NCBI RefSeq assembly: GCF_028475105.1
Contig: NZ_CP116936.1
Coordinates: 3,657,501-3,721,500 of the forward strand
Length of the DNA stretch: 64,000 bases
Source of the DNA: Micromonospora sp. LH3U1
GTDB taxonomy: Bacteria; Actinomycetota; Actinomycetes; Mycobacteriales; Micromonosporaceae
Reading direction: 5' to 3'
This document shows positions 1 to 8,354 of the stretch, one piece after another. The position numbers were made by a program, and so were the translations under genes. The stretch's first letter is position 1; each line of letters begins with the position of its first letter. Under the pieces are notes generated by a model, which had not been told where the DNA came from, did no database searches, and saw only the letters and a list, made by a program, of their open reading frames with translations.

Positions 1-743
1 GTCGGCCCCTGGTTGACGATGGCCACCGGGATGCCCTGTTTCGCCGCCCGAATCACGAAACGCCGCCCCGACATCACCGTCAACGACGACCCGAGCACCA
101 GCAACGACCGGGCCTGCTCCACGGCCGTGAAGCACCGCGCCACCCGCTGCGGCGGGACGGTCTCACCGAAGAACACCACGTCCGGCTTCAACATCCCGGT
201 GCCGCAGATCCCGCAGTCCACCGCCCGGAACGCCGCCACCTGCTCGTCGGGGAGATCCACATCACCGTCCGGATTCACCGCGGCGACCCGGGCCACGAAG
301 TCCGGGTTGGCCTCGCGCAGCCGCCGGTCCAACTCCTCCCGGGACGTCAGGTTGCCGCAGTCCAGGCAGGTCACCTCGTCCAGACGACCATGCAACTCGA
401 TCACCGACGTGCTGCCGGCCGCACCGTGCAGACCGTCGACGTTCTGCGTGATCACCGCGTCGACCAGACCGGCGTGTTGCAACCCGGCCACCGCCCGGTG
501 CCCGGCGTTCGGCGCCGCACCCGCGATCAACCGCCACCCCAGGTGGCTGCGCGCCCAGTAGCGCCGGCGAGCGAGGGGATCCCGGGTGAACGCCTGGAAG
601 GTCATCGGTGTGTGCCGCCGGGCCACCCCGCTGGGTCCCCGATAATCCGGGATACCCGATTCGGTGGACAGGCCCGCACCGCTGAGCACCACCACCCCAC
701 CGCCGGCCACCAGCGAGGTCAACGCGTCGAGGCTCTCCGTCAC
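1..743 (-). CDS. Sir2-family NAD-dependent protein deacylase (partial)
   Basis: Sirtuins remove acyl groups from protein lysines while consuming NAD+. The translated minus strand shows the NAD-binding signature VVVLSGAGLSTESGIPDYRG near the N-terminus, the TQNVDGLH catalytic segment with its following ELHG motif, a CLDC...CGIC zinc ribbon, and GSSLTV near the window edge. The reading frame stays open to base 1, so the C-terminus is missing. I chose the GTG at 743 because the signature then begins about 18 residues in, as in the family; an upstream in-frame GTG near 771 is possible. It lies just downstream of the MerR-PP2C gene on the same strand and may be co-transcribed. Confidence 0.93.
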   Translation of the reverse strand, partial: MTESLDALTSLVAGGGVVVLSGAGLSTESGIPDYRGPSGVARRHTPMTFQAFTRDPLARRRYWARSHLGWRLIAGAAPNAGHRAVAGLQHAGLVDAVITQNVDGLHGAAGSTSVIELHGRLDEVTCLDCGNLTSREELDRRLREANPDFVARVAAVNPDGDVDLPDEQVAAFRAVDCGICGTGMLKPDVVFFGETVPPQRVARCFTAVEQARSLLVLGSSLTVMSGRRFVIRAAKQGIPVAIVNQGP

Positions 744-799
744 CCCTCCATGCTGCCTCAACACGCCCGCCGACGCCGAACCCCCGGGCGGCCTGACGT

Positions 800-1867
800 C
801 TACACCGCGACGACATCCGCGACGACGCAGGCGACATTGTCCGGCGCCCCTGCGGCCTGAGTCAGCGCGATCAACCGCTGCACCGTGTGCGCGGGATCGG
901 TCCCCGCACTCAACGCCACCCGCAGGGCGGCCCGGTCGACGACAGCCGACAGCCCGTCGGAGCACAGCAGGTACCGATCACCGGGCAGGGCGGTACGCAG
1001 CGCAAGATCAGCCTCGACCTCCTGGCCGCCGCCGAGGGCACGCACCAGCACAGCGCGCTGGGGATGCGCCACCGCCTGGTCCCGGTCGAGCCTGCCCTGA
1101 TCCACCTGGGCCTGAACCCAGGTGTGGTCCTGGGTGAGCAGGGACAGCTCTCCCCCACGCAGCAGGTACGCCCTGGTGTCACCGATGTGCACCAACGCCA
1201 GTTGGGAGCCGCTGCGCAGCAACGCGGTCAGCGTGGTGACCGGCTGGTGATCGTCGGACGCCAGCCCACGTACGGTGTGGTCGGCGTCGGTGACCGCACC
1301 GGCCAGCATCGTCAGCAGGTCGACGGCCGGCACCTCGGCGAGTTCCAACGGCCGCAGGGCGTTGATGGCGGCAGCGCTGGCCGCAGCGCCACCAGCCCCC
1401 CGCATGCCATCGGCGACGGCGAACAACCGCTCGCTGGCGTACGCGGCGTCCTCGTTGCTGTCGCGCACCGCCCCGGTCTCACAACCGGTGGCGTAACGGA
1501 CGGCAAGCCTCGGATTGGTGTGGGACATGGTGGTTTCCCCTCCGGACAGGTGATCAACGAGGAAGGTGGCGAGCCGCCCGCGCGCCGCGGTATCGGCACT
1601 GACCTGCTGCCAGTACGCGGTGACCGCCGCACCCGCCGCCGCAGGCTCCAACCCGCACACGGTGCGGATCATGGCCAGTGGCATACCGATGCGACGTAAC
1701 TGGGCGACCAGCCGGGCCAGCGGCACCTGGTCCGGGTCGTAGAGCCGGTAACCGGACTCGGGATCGACCGCGGCCGGCCGCAGGACACCCACCTGGTCGT
1801 ACAGGCGCAACGCCTTCGGCGTCAGTCTCGCCGCCTGCGCGAACGCTCCGATGGTCAGCAGCCCCAC
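800..1867 (-). CDS. MerR-type HTH fused to PP2C Ser/Thr phosphatase
   Basis: The protein has 355 residues. Residues 1-70 form a MerR winged helix (LLTIGAFAQAARLTPKALRL, then YDQVGVLRPAAVDPESGYRL). Residues from about 125 form a PP2C phosphatase with the metal-binding segments RDSNEDAAY, VADGMRGAGG, GDTRAYLLR, LCSDGLS and APDNVACV. MerR domains bind and distort promoter DNA; PP2C enzymes dephosphorylate Ser/Thr and are normally partners of Hanks kinases. The GTG start at 1867 is preceded by AGGAGG at eight bases. A palindrome fitting a MerR operator lies just upstream (1921-1941), so autoregulation is likely. What the phosphatase half acts on is unknown. Confidence 0.9.
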   Translation of the reverse strand: MGLLTIGAFAQAARLTPKALRLYDQVGVLRPAAVDPESGYRLYDPDQVPLARLVAQLRRIGMPLAMIRTVCGLEPAAAGAAVTAYWQQVSADTAARGRLATFLVDHLSGGETTMSHTNPRLAVRYATGCETGAVRDSNEDAAYASERLFAVADGMRGAGGAAASAAAINALRPLELAEVPAVDLLTMLAGAVTDADHTVRGLASDDHQPVTTLTALLRSGSQLALVHIGDTRAYLLRGGELSLLTQDHTWVQAQVDQGRLDRDQAVAHPQRAVLVRALGGGQEVEADLALRTALPGDRYLLCSDGLSAVVDRAALRVALSAGTDPAHTVQRLIALTQAAGAPDNVACVVADVVAV

Positions 1868-1920
1868 GTCGGCATCCTCCTCGTGCCGGTCACGGCGACC
1901 GACAGGCACCAGAGTGGGGG

Positions 1921-1941
1921 TTGACCAAAGGTCAAGGTCAA
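1921..1941 (-). promoter_or_regulatory. Predicted MerR-type operator/promoter
   Basis: TTGACC-AAA-GGTCAA is a perfect inverted repeat followed by another GGTCAA. Read toward the MerR-PP2C gene, TTGACC can serve as a -35 element, with the dyad in the long spacer typical of MerR-controlled promoters; the matching -10 (CACTCT) is weak. Binding by the adjacent regulator is inferred. Confidence 0.55.
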
Positions 1942-1988
1942 GGGTTCGGCGGCCTCAGCGCAGGAGCCCGATCCGTTAGGTTGGGCGT

Positions 1989-2645
1989 ATGCGTGTCGTC
2001 ATCGCCGGAGGCCACGGCAAGATCGCCCTACTCCTGGAACGTCACCTCGCCGGGCGCGGGGACACCCCCGTCGGCCTGATCCGCAACCCCGAGCAGGCCC
2101 CGACGCTGCGCGCCGCCGGCGCCACCCCCGTCGTCTGCGACCTGGAACACGCCGACGTCACCCAGGTCGCCGCGCACCTCGACGGCGCCGACGCGGTGAT
2201 CTTCGCGGCGGGTGCCGGCCCCGGCAGCGGCGCCACCCGCAAGGACACCGTCGACCGGGGCGCCGCCGCGCTGCTCGCCGACGCCGCCATCCACGCCGGT
2301 GTCCGCCGCTACCTGCTCGTCTCCTCGATGGGCGTGGACGACACACCCACCGCCGGCACCGACGACGTGTGGGCGGCGTACCTGCGCGCCAAACGAGCCG
2401 CCGAAGACGACCTGCGCGGCCGTGACCTGGCCTGGACGGTGCTGCGACCCGGGCGGCTCACCGACGACCAACCCACCGGCCGGGTCACCCTCACCCGACA
2501 CGCCGGGCGCGGCGCGATCAGCCGCGCCGACGTCGCCCACGTCCTCGTCGCGCTGCTCGACGAACCACACACCACCGGCGCGACCCTGGAACTCGTCGGC
2601 GGGCCCACCCCGATCGCCGACGCCATCCGCGCCGCCACCACCTGA
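1989..2645 (+). CDS. Atypical SDR / NAD(P)-binding oxidoreductase
   Basis: The protein has 218 residues and begins with a Rossmann fold, MRVVIAGGHGKIALLLERHL, a GxxGxxG-type dinucleotide site. VIFAAGAGPGSG and YLLVSSMGVDD follow, as in the YtfG/NmrA-like atypical SDR family (SDR_a5). These proteins bind NAD(P)H and may act as sensors or reductases; the Tyr-Lys pair of classical SDRs is not obvious. It is transcribed divergently from the MerR-PP2C gene, with the dyad at 1921-1941 in the shared gap, so that regulator may control it too. The substrate is unknown. Confidence 0.85.
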   Translation: MRVVIAGGHGKIALLLERHLAGRGDTPVGLIRNPEQAPTLRAAGATPVVCDLEHADVTQVAAHLDGADAVIFAAGAGPGSGATRKDTVDRGAAALLADAAIHAGVRRYLLVSSMGVDDTPTAGTDDVWAAYLRAKRAAEDDLRGRDLAWTVLRPGRLTDDQPTGRVTLTRHAGRGAISRADVAHVLVALLDEPHTTGATLELVGGPTPIADAIRAATT

Positions 2646-2678
2646 CCGGCCCGCCGCGCCGTGCACGCGAGGAGAGCA

Positions 2679-2762
2679 ATGGACCCGCAACCACTCGACC
2701 ACCGCTTCACCGCGCCCATCGGCGCGTTCGCCACCTACGTGACCGCGCAACGCCTCAGCTGA
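2679..2762 (+). CDS. Possible 27-residue small protein
   Basis: An ATG with GAGGAG seven bases upstream opens a 27-codon frame (MDPQPLDHRFTAPIGAFATY...) ending in TGA, 33 bases after the SDR gene and just before a terminator-like hairpin. Its position fits a co-transcribed small gene, but it is short enough to be chance and matches no family I know. Confidence 0.3.
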   Translation: MDPQPLDHRFTAPIGAFATYVTAQRLS

Positions 2763-2790
2763 GCGACACCGGCGGACCCCCAGCACGGCC

Positions 2791-2821
2791 GGGTGGGGCC
2801 CACCCTCGGCGGACCCCACCC
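2791..2821. terminator. Bidirectional terminator-like hairpin
   Basis: GGGTGGGG (2791-2798) pairs with CCCCACCC (2814-2821). It sits between convergent genes (the SDR side and the DivIVA-like gene). There is no T-run, which is common for terminators in G+C-rich actinobacteria. Confidence 0.5.
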
Positions 2822-2828
2822 GCGCAGG

Positions 2829-3524
2829 TCACCGCTGCTGGTGCCTCGGCAACGCCGACTGCCCCACCGCACCGCCGACGAACGGGGCCCCCGACGTCTC
2901 CGCCGCGATCCGGTCCATCGTGCGGGCCAACTGCTCACTGCCGTCGTCGAGATGCCGCGCCGCCGCCTGCATGTGCGACACCATCATCTCGCCGAAGATC
3001 CGCAACGCCTCCCGGGTCGCCACCGTGTCGTCGAAGCTCGACCCAGCCGCGCTGCGGTACTCCGTCACCGCCCGCTCCGCCTCCTGCTTCGCCTCCGCCT
3101 CGGCCGCGTGCAGGTAACTCTCGTACTGCACCCGGGCGTACTCGGCGACCCGCCGCGCGTAGTCATGCGCCTGCGCGATGATCTGCTCCGCCTCCCGTTG
3201 CGCCGCGGACAGCAGATTCACCTCCCGCGCCGCCGGGGCCTTCGCCGCCGCCCCCGTGCTCGGGATCACCCCATGCCGGTGCAACTCGACCCGGTCGGTC
3301 AACCGCTCGTTCTCCGCCCGCAACGTCGCGATCTGCGTCGCCAACAGGTCCAACTCGTCGGCGACCTGCATCCGGAACCGATCCACGTCGGCGTTCTCGT
3401 AACCGCGCCGGGCGAACGACGCGGCGCCGAACTCCCACCGCCGAACCCGATCGGCGGTCATCCGCACCTGCACACCGCCGGAAACCTGCATCCCGTCGTA
3501 CCGACTGACCGGGATCGCGCTCAC
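2829..3524 (-). CDS. DivIVA-like coiled-coil protein
   Basis: The protein has 231 residues. The N-terminal part (FARRGYENADVDRFRMQVAD, then a run of heptads LATQIATLRAENERL) resembles the DivIVA/Wag31 lipid-binding and coiled-coil region. A second, Ala/Glu-rich helical region covers about residues 95-190 (REAEQIIAQAHDYARRVAEY). Relatives mark curved membranes and organise polar growth or septation; this particular role is inference. The GTG start at 3524 has GGAGG nine bases upstream; longer upstream readings run into the repeat element and the flavohaemoprotein gene. It follows the globin genes after a 50-base repeat. Confidence 0.75.
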   Translation of the reverse strand: MSAIPVSRYDGMQVSGGVQVRMTADRVRRWEFGAASFARRGYENADVDRFRMQVADELDLLATQIATLRAENERLTDRVELHRHGVIPSTGAAAKAPAAREVNLLSAAQREAEQIIAQAHDYARRVAEYARVQYESYLHAAEAEAKQEAERAVTEYRSAAGSSFDDTVATREALRIFGEMMVSHMQAAARHLDDGSEQLARTMDRIAAETSGAPFVGGAVGQSALPRHQQR

Positions 3525-3577
3525 CTGTGCCCACCTCCGTTCGCGACTGCGGGGATCGCAAGGTCCCTCCTCGCGCT
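3525..3577 (-). repeat. Single copy of the egtA-egtB-type intergenic repeat
   Basis: Read on the minus strand, this segment starts with GTGAGCGCGAGGAG at the stop codon of the flavohaemoprotein gene and continues through GATCCCCGCAGTCGCGAACG to the next gene's ribosome-binding site. It closely matches the 59-bp tandem units at 52841-53072, in the same position relative to stop and start codons. Confidence 0.75.
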
Positions 3578-4758
3578 CACCTGTGCCCACCTTCCGACGT
3601 GTCACCGGCGGTCGACTGCTGCACCGCCGTACGCCAGGCCGAGCCGTACCACTGCTCACCCAGGCCCTCGTGGTGCACCTGACCCGCGTGGAAACCCGCC
3701 TGGACCAACGCCCGCACCGCGTGCGAAACCATCTCGTCCGACCCGCACACGAACACGTGCCGGGAACGCCAGTCACCGTCGGCCAACGCCCGGTCCACCG
3801 CGTGCACGAACTCCCCCGGCCGGTTCACGTCGGCACCCACCACGTAGGTCACCGTCAACCACGGGTACGACGACGCCAACTTGTCGATCGCGTCGCTGTC
3901 GTAGAGCTCACTACGGGAACGAGCCCCCACGTACAGGTCGACCCGTCGCCGGGAACCCTCCGCGGCCACCTGCTCCACCAACGCCTTCACCGGCGCCCAG
4001 CCGGTACCCGCCACCAGCAACAACAGATCACCGGAACCCGCCGACCACAACCCCAGCCGATCCCCCACCGGCGCCGCCAGGTGGATCCGATCCCCCACCG
4101 CCGACCCGTACACCAGCCGCGACGACACCGCACCACCCGGCGCGGCCCGCACATGCAACTCCAGCGTGCCATCCGCGCGCGGCGCGTTCGCCGGCGAGTA
4201 GTACCGCCACGACCGCACCGACGGATGCGACACCCCGACCGACTGACCCGGGGTGAACGGCAACAGGTACTGCGGGCGGACCGTCAACACCGCCACGTCG
4301 AACGCCCGCCGCTCGTGCGCCACGATCTCCGCCACCCACCACGGCGGGTTCACCGCCTCAGCGGCCTGCGCGGCCTCCGTCATCACCTGGGCGACCAACC
4401 CGTACGCGGCCGCCCAGTCCTGCGCCAACTCGGCGGTCCACTGCTCCCCGAGGAAATGCTGCAACGTCGCCAACAGCGCCTCACCGACCGCCGGGTAGTG
4501 CTCCGCGCGTACCGCGAACTTGCGGTGGTCCGCGCCGAGATCCTGCAGGAAACCCACCAGCCCGTCCACCTGGTCCACGTTGGACACGATGTGGCCCAAC
4601 GCGGTCACGAGGCGGTCCCGCTGCCCGGCCATGTTCGTGGGGAACATCTGCCGCGTCTCAGGATGAGCGAGGAACAACGTCGAGTAGAAGAAGAGTGGCA
4701 CCTGGTCGCCGTGGCCAGCGACCACCGACCAGCTCTGCTTGAGTCGGGCCGCGTCCAC
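3577..4758 (-). CDS. Flavohaemoprotein (globin-FAD/NAD reductase)
   Basis: The protein has 393 residues, the usual length for Hmp-type proteins. Residues 1-135 are globin-like, with the haem-pocket helix segment HRKFAVRAEHYPAVGEALL. Residues 150-240 form an FAD domain with the RYYSPAN flavin motif. Residues 240-380 form an NAD domain with LLVAGTGWAP and VFVCGSDEMV. Such proteins oxidise nitric oxide to nitrate using O2 and NAD(P)H. The GTG start follows the stop of the truncated haemoglobin gene by two bases, so the two are translated as a pair. Confidence 0.93.
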   Translation of the reverse strand: MDAARLKQSWSVVAGHGDQVPLFFYSTLFLAHPETRQMFPTNMAGQRDRLVTALGHIVSNVDQVDGLVGFLQDLGADHRKFAVRAEHYPAVGEALLATLQHFLGEQWTAELAQDWAAAYGLVAQVMTEAAQAAEAVNPPWWVAEIVAHERRAFDVAVLTVRPQYLLPFTPGQSVGVSHPSVRSWRYYSPANAPRADGTLELHVRAAPGGAVSSRLVYGSAVGDRIHLAAPVGDRLGLWSAGSGDLLLLVAGTGWAPVKALVEQVAAEGSRRRVDLYVGARSRSELYDSDAIDKLASSYPWLTVTYVVGADVNRPGEFVHAVDRALADGDWRSRHVFVCGSDEMVSHAVRALVQAGFHAGQVHHEGLGEQWYGSAWRTAVQQSTAGDTSEGGHR

Positions 4759-4760
4759 GC

Positions 4761-5159
4761 TCAGGCGCCCGACCGGTTCCCGGCGGCCACCACCTGGTCC
4801 TGCACCTGCCCCAGCACCGTCCGCACGTCGGCCAGGATGTCGGCCGGCACACCCAGCTCGGTCAGCGTCACCGTCAGGTGCCCACCCACCTTCGCGTAGT
4901 GCGCCACCGGGATGTTCAACGGCTGGTGCGCCTCGGCCAACCCGCGACCGGTGTACTCGTTCGGCCCACCCAACACCGTCGTCAACATCAACGTCAGGTG
5001 CCGCCGCTGACCTGGCATGTCCACATCGGAGAAATAGCCCGCCAACTCCGGGTCGGCGAGGACCTTCTCGTAGAACAGGTCAACGGCCGCCTTGACCGAG
5101 CTGGCACCGCCGATGCGGTCGTAGTGCGAGGCGGGAGCGGTCTCTTCCGTAACCGTCAC
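4761..5159 (-). CDS. glbN: Group I truncated haemoglobin (trHbN-like)
   Basis: The protein has 132 residues, the length of mycobacterial GlbN. It shows YDRIGGASSVKAAVDLFYEK (distal Tyr in the B helix), LGGPNEYTGRGLAEAHQPL and the proximal-His helix VAHYAKVGGHL. GlbN converts NO plus oxy-haem to nitrate and depends on a reductase; the co-transcribed flavohaemoprotein could supply reducing power or work in parallel (inference). The GTG at 5159 is preceded by GGAAGGA; the upstream extension in the same frame is low-complexity and was not included. Confidence 0.92.
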   Translation of the reverse strand: MTVTEETAPASHYDRIGGASSVKAAVDLFYEKVLADPELAGYFSDVDMPGQRRHLTLMLTTVLGGPNEYTGRGLAEAHQPLNIPVAHYAKVGGHLTVTLTELGVPADILADVRTVLGQVQDQVVAAGNRSGA

Positions 5160-5496
5160 GGTCGTTCCTTCCGGGGGGGTGAAAGGTCGCGCGGGGTCGA
5201 CGCGGAGGGGCAACGGCCCACGGAGCGACATCGACGTACCACAGCGGCACCGCGCCGGAACCGTGTCGGACCATAGCGTGTCAATCGTCTCCGGTCAGGG
5301 CCCCCCGATCGGGATCCCGACATCTGACCAACACACAGCGTCACTATTACCGGCGCGTATCTCACAGCCGGCCACCGCAGCGCCACCCACCGTGTCCACA
5401 GTGGAGCGCAGAGATCCACCAACCCGAACGACCGTCACCGACGGTCGCGAGAAAACCAGCCAGAAAAAAACCGGACGCGCCGAACGCCCCGGTGAC
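5160..5496. other. Intergenic region upstream of the globin genes
   Basis: This 337-base stretch has no coding frame I believe. It holds the globin promoter on the minus strand and the 3' end of the MerR gene. An A-rich patch (GAAAACCAGCCAGAAAAAAA) lies near 5450-5470. No NsrR- or DosR-type palindrome was recognised. Confidence 0.5.
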
Positions 5497-6090
5497 TCAG
5501 CCAGCCCGCCGCCGCGCCCGCCGCGCGGCCAACTCATCACCCATCGGCTCCGACGCCGCCGCCGCCGGCTCGACCGGGCCGCTCACCGCCGGCTCAGCCG
5601 GCAGATGCGACAGCGACCCCTGGATCTCCTTGAAGGCCCCACCGATCGCGATCCCGAAGACGCCCTGGCCACCCTGTAACAGGTCAACCACCTCCTCCGG
5701 GGACCGGCACTCATACACCGTCGTCCCGTCAGAGATCAGCGTGATCCCGGCCAGATCCTCGACACCACGCGACCGCAACGCCTCGATCGCCTTACGGATG
5801 TTCTGCAGGGACACCCCCGCATCCAACAACCGCTTCACGACCTTCAACACCACCAGGTCCCGGAACGAATACAACCGCTGCGTCCCCGAACCTGAGGCGT
5901 CCCGCACGCTCGGCACCACCAGCGTCGTCCGCGCCCAGTAATCCAACTGCCGGTAACTGATGCCCACCGCGTGGCAGGCCGTCACTCCCCGGTAGCCGAC
6001 AGAACCGTCACCCTCAGTCGCCACACCTGGCGACGAGGCACCCGGCTCGTCCAACTCTCCACCCGGATCGGAATCCCGCGGCTCGTGCAT
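5497..6090 (-). CDS. MerR-family regulator (Rv1830-type)
   Basis: The protein has 197 residues. After a Gly/Pro/Asp-rich N-terminus comes a MerR-like helix-turn-helix (YRGVTACHAVGISYRQLDYW, then RLYSFRDLVVLKVVKRLLDAG), followed by a C-terminal dimerisation part and an Ala/Arg tail. Position and sequence match Rv1830 of Mycobacterium tuberculosis, the last gene of the Rv1826-Rv1830 cluster. The ATG at 6090 has GGAGG eight bases upstream. Mycobacterial relatives influence growth and division; a similar role here is inference. Confidence 0.88.
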   Translation of the reverse strand: MHEPRDSDPGGELDEPGASSPGVATEGDGSVGYRGVTACHAVGISYRQLDYWARTTLVVPSVRDASGSGTQRLYSFRDLVVLKVVKRLLDAGVSLQNIRKAIEALRSRGVEDLAGITLISDGTTVYECRSPEEVVDLLQGGQGVFGIAIGGAFKEIQGSLSHLPAEPAVSGPVEPAAAASEPMGDELAARRARRRAG

Positions 6091-6285
6091 CCGGACAACC
6101 TCCCCGTCAGTGTGGCGACGCGTCGTTTCCGGGACGCGCACCCCTCGACATGGCAACCCTATAGCCACCTTCAGGGGTTACCACGGAGGAACCGACGCGA
6201 CACGCCGCGCAGCCACCGAGAAAGATCACCAACCGAACCGGAGCGTCACCCACCGTGACGCCAAGACGCAGAGCCGAGGCTCACC

Positions 6286-6750
6286 TCAGCCCGCGAAATC
6301 CTCCGGACGCACCTGCTCCAGGAACTCGCGGAACTTCTCCACCTCGTCCTCCTGCTCATCAGGGATGATGATCCCCGCCTCGCTGAGGACCTGCTCCGCA
6401 CAACGAATCGGCGCACCGACACGCAACGCCAACGCGATCGAATCGCTCGGCCGCGCCGACACCCGCACCCCATCACCGATCAACAGATCCGCGTAGAACA
6501 CGTTCTCCTTGAGCTCGGTGATCTCCACCGCCTGCAAGGGCGCCTTCAACGCCGCCAACACATCCCGCAGAAGATCATGCGTCAACGGCCGGGCCGGCTT
6601 GACCCCCTGCTGCTCATAAGCGATAGCCGTCGCCTCGACCGCGCCGATCCAGATCGGCAGATAGCGGTCCCCCTCGACCTCCCTGAGCAGGACGATCGGC
6701 TGGTTGCTGGGCAGCTCCACCCGAACTCCGACCACGCTCAGCTCGCGCAC
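6286..6750 (-). CDS. DUF151 bifunctional nuclease family protein (Rv1829-type)
   Basis: The protein has 154 residues. It contains the family core PIVLLREVEGDRYLPIWIGA, then HDLLRDVLAALKAP and SARPSDSIALALRVGAPI, with an acidic C-terminus. Plant and bacterial DUF151 proteins have been reported to cut RNA and DNA. The GTG at 6750 is placed by GGAGG five bases upstream. It lies between the two MerR genes as in mycobacteria. Confidence 0.9.
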   Translation of the reverse strand: MRELSVVGVRVELPSNQPIVLLREVEGDRYLPIWIGAVEATAIAYEQQGVKPARPLTHDLLRDVLAALKAPLQAVEITELKENVFYADLLIGDGVRVSARPSDSIALALRVGAPIRCAEQVLSEAGIIIPDEQEDEVEKFREFLEQVRPEDFAG

Positions 6751-6935
6751 CGCCGCCTCCGTGTCGTTGTCACCTACGCCGCACCGCGCCCTTCCCTGCA
6801 CGGTACACGGACCGCGACACGGCCGTCCCATGCGCTACAGCACCACGTCCGCGCCAGAAAGGGGTTACCCCGGCAAGCCTACGGCACGCTTCCCGGAAGA
6901 GATCTTTCCGCTCAGCCACCACCCGCCGGGCACCC

Positions 6936-7691
6936 TCACCGACCCAACGTCGAGCGCAAACCCACCCGCACCAACGCCGCGTGCAACTGCTCCGACAACG
7001 CCACCAACTCACGCGCCGTCTCCGCCGCCCGCGCCCGCGCCGCCGGATCACTCTGCCGCGCCAACGGCGCCACCAACTGCGCGAACAAACCGACCTCACG
7101 GTCCGCCGCCGTCCGATAACCCCGCAGGTGCCGCGGCTCCAACCCGTACGACGCCAACCCCGCCACCGCCGACGCGATGATCAACGCGTCCGCGTCATAC
7201 CACCCCGGCGGATCCGACACCAACACACCGAGTCGCTCCAACTCCACCAACGTCGACTCGTCGATCCCACTACGCGCCACCAGATCCGCCCGGCCGAGCC
7301 GCACCTGCGACGACTCGGCCGGCTCCGCAGACTCACGACCCGGCACCGCACCATCGGGGCCAACCGCCACCAACGCCGGCCGCGACCGCCCCGGCTGCTC
7401 ACCGGACGAATCCCACTCCGCCAACTGCTCACGGATCACCCGCAACGGCAGGTACTTGTCCCGCTGCGCGGTCAACACGAACCGCAGCCGCGCCACATCG
7501 TCCCAGCTGTACTTCCGGTAACCCGCCGCCGTCCGCTGCGGCTCGACCAAACCCTCAGCCTCAAGGAACCGCAGCTTCGAAATCGTGGTGTCCGGGAAAT
7601 CCACCCGCAACTGCCCGAGCACCTCACCGATGCTCATCAGCGGCTGAGACCGGGCCGCCCCGGGTGACGTGGAGGCCGCAGGCTCGTTCAC
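6936..7691 (-). CDS. MerR-family regulator (Rv1828-type)
   Basis: The protein has 251 residues. The N-terminal HTH is MSIGEVLGQLRVDFPDTTIS followed by LRFLEAEGLVEPQRTAAGYR, a typical MerR winged helix; the C-terminal two thirds form a helical domain conserved in Rv1828. The GTG start overlaps the stop of the FHA gene by four bases (GTGA), indicating translational coupling. Effector and targets are unknown. Confidence 0.92.
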   Translation of the reverse strand: MNEPAASTSPGAARSQPLMSIGEVLGQLRVDFPDTTISKLRFLEAEGLVEPQRTAAGYRKYSWDDVARLRFVLTAQRDKYLPLRVIREQLAEWDSSGEQPGRSRPALVAVGPDGAVPGRESAEPAESSQVRLGRADLVARSGIDESTLVELERLGVLVSDPPGWYDADALIIASAVAGLASYGLEPRHLRGYRTAADREVGLFAQLVAPLARQSDPAARARAAETARELVALSEQLHAALVRVGLRSTLGR

Positions 7692-8140
7692 CCCCGGCCG
7701 GCCTCCTCCTCCGGGCGCGGACCGGCGATGAACACCACCCGGAACTTACCGATCTGGACCTCGTCACCATTGCTCAACGTGGCCGCCTCGACCCGCTCAC
7801 GATTCACATACGTGCCATTCAGGCTGCCCACGTCGCGCACCGTGAACGTGCCACCGTCACGGTGGAACTCCGCGTGCCGACGCGACACCGTCACGTCATC
7901 GAGGAAGATGTCACTGTCCGGGTGCCGGCCACTGGTCGTCACATCGTGGTCCAACAAGAACCGGGCACCCGCATTCGGGCCTCGACGAACCACCAGCAGC
8001 GCCATACCCGGCGGCAACGAACCGGACATCCGGCTCGGCACCACATCGGTGTCCGGCCCCTCCAGCACTTCGTCGAGCGAACCGAGATTGAGCGTCGAAG
8101 TGACGTCGAGCGGGGGGAACTCGTCGTCTGGCCGCGTCAT
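7688..8140 (-). CDS. garA: FHA-domain protein, GarA/OdhI-like
   Basis: The protein has 150 residues. The FHA domain covers about residues 50-135, with the phosphothreonine-binding residues in SGRHPDSDIFLDDVTVSRRH and DVGSLNGTYVN. The N-terminal tail carries VTSTLNLG, a candidate for the Thr phosphorylated by Pkn kinases in GarA/OdhI, though it differs from the ETTS motif of those proteins. GarA controls 2-oxoglutarate dehydrogenase and glutamate metabolism; that function here is inferred from family and position. It is coupled to the following MerR gene. Confidence 0.85.
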   Translation of the reverse strand: MTRPDDEFPPLDVTSTLNLGSLDEVLEGPDTDVVPSRMSGSLPPGMALLVVRRGPNAGARFLLDHDVTTSGRHPDSDIFLDDVTVSRRHAEFHRDGGTFTVRDVGSLNGTYVNRERVEAATLSNGDEVQIGKFRVVFIAGPRPEEEAGRG

Positions 8141-8354
8141 GGGACCACCTCACGGATCTGTTCGGTCGGCGTCGGGTAATGGCGGGTCTGGCCGCCGGGC
8201 ACTCGAACACCCGGCGGCTGGCTCCCCGTGCCCGGGAAGGCAATTCCGCAACGCTCAACTATTGGGTACTCGGTCGACTGGGCGAGCCTAGCCAGCGCCG
8301 AAATGCAGGGCAACCGGACGCGCGCAGACATCCCACGCGCCGGATCAAGCACAC

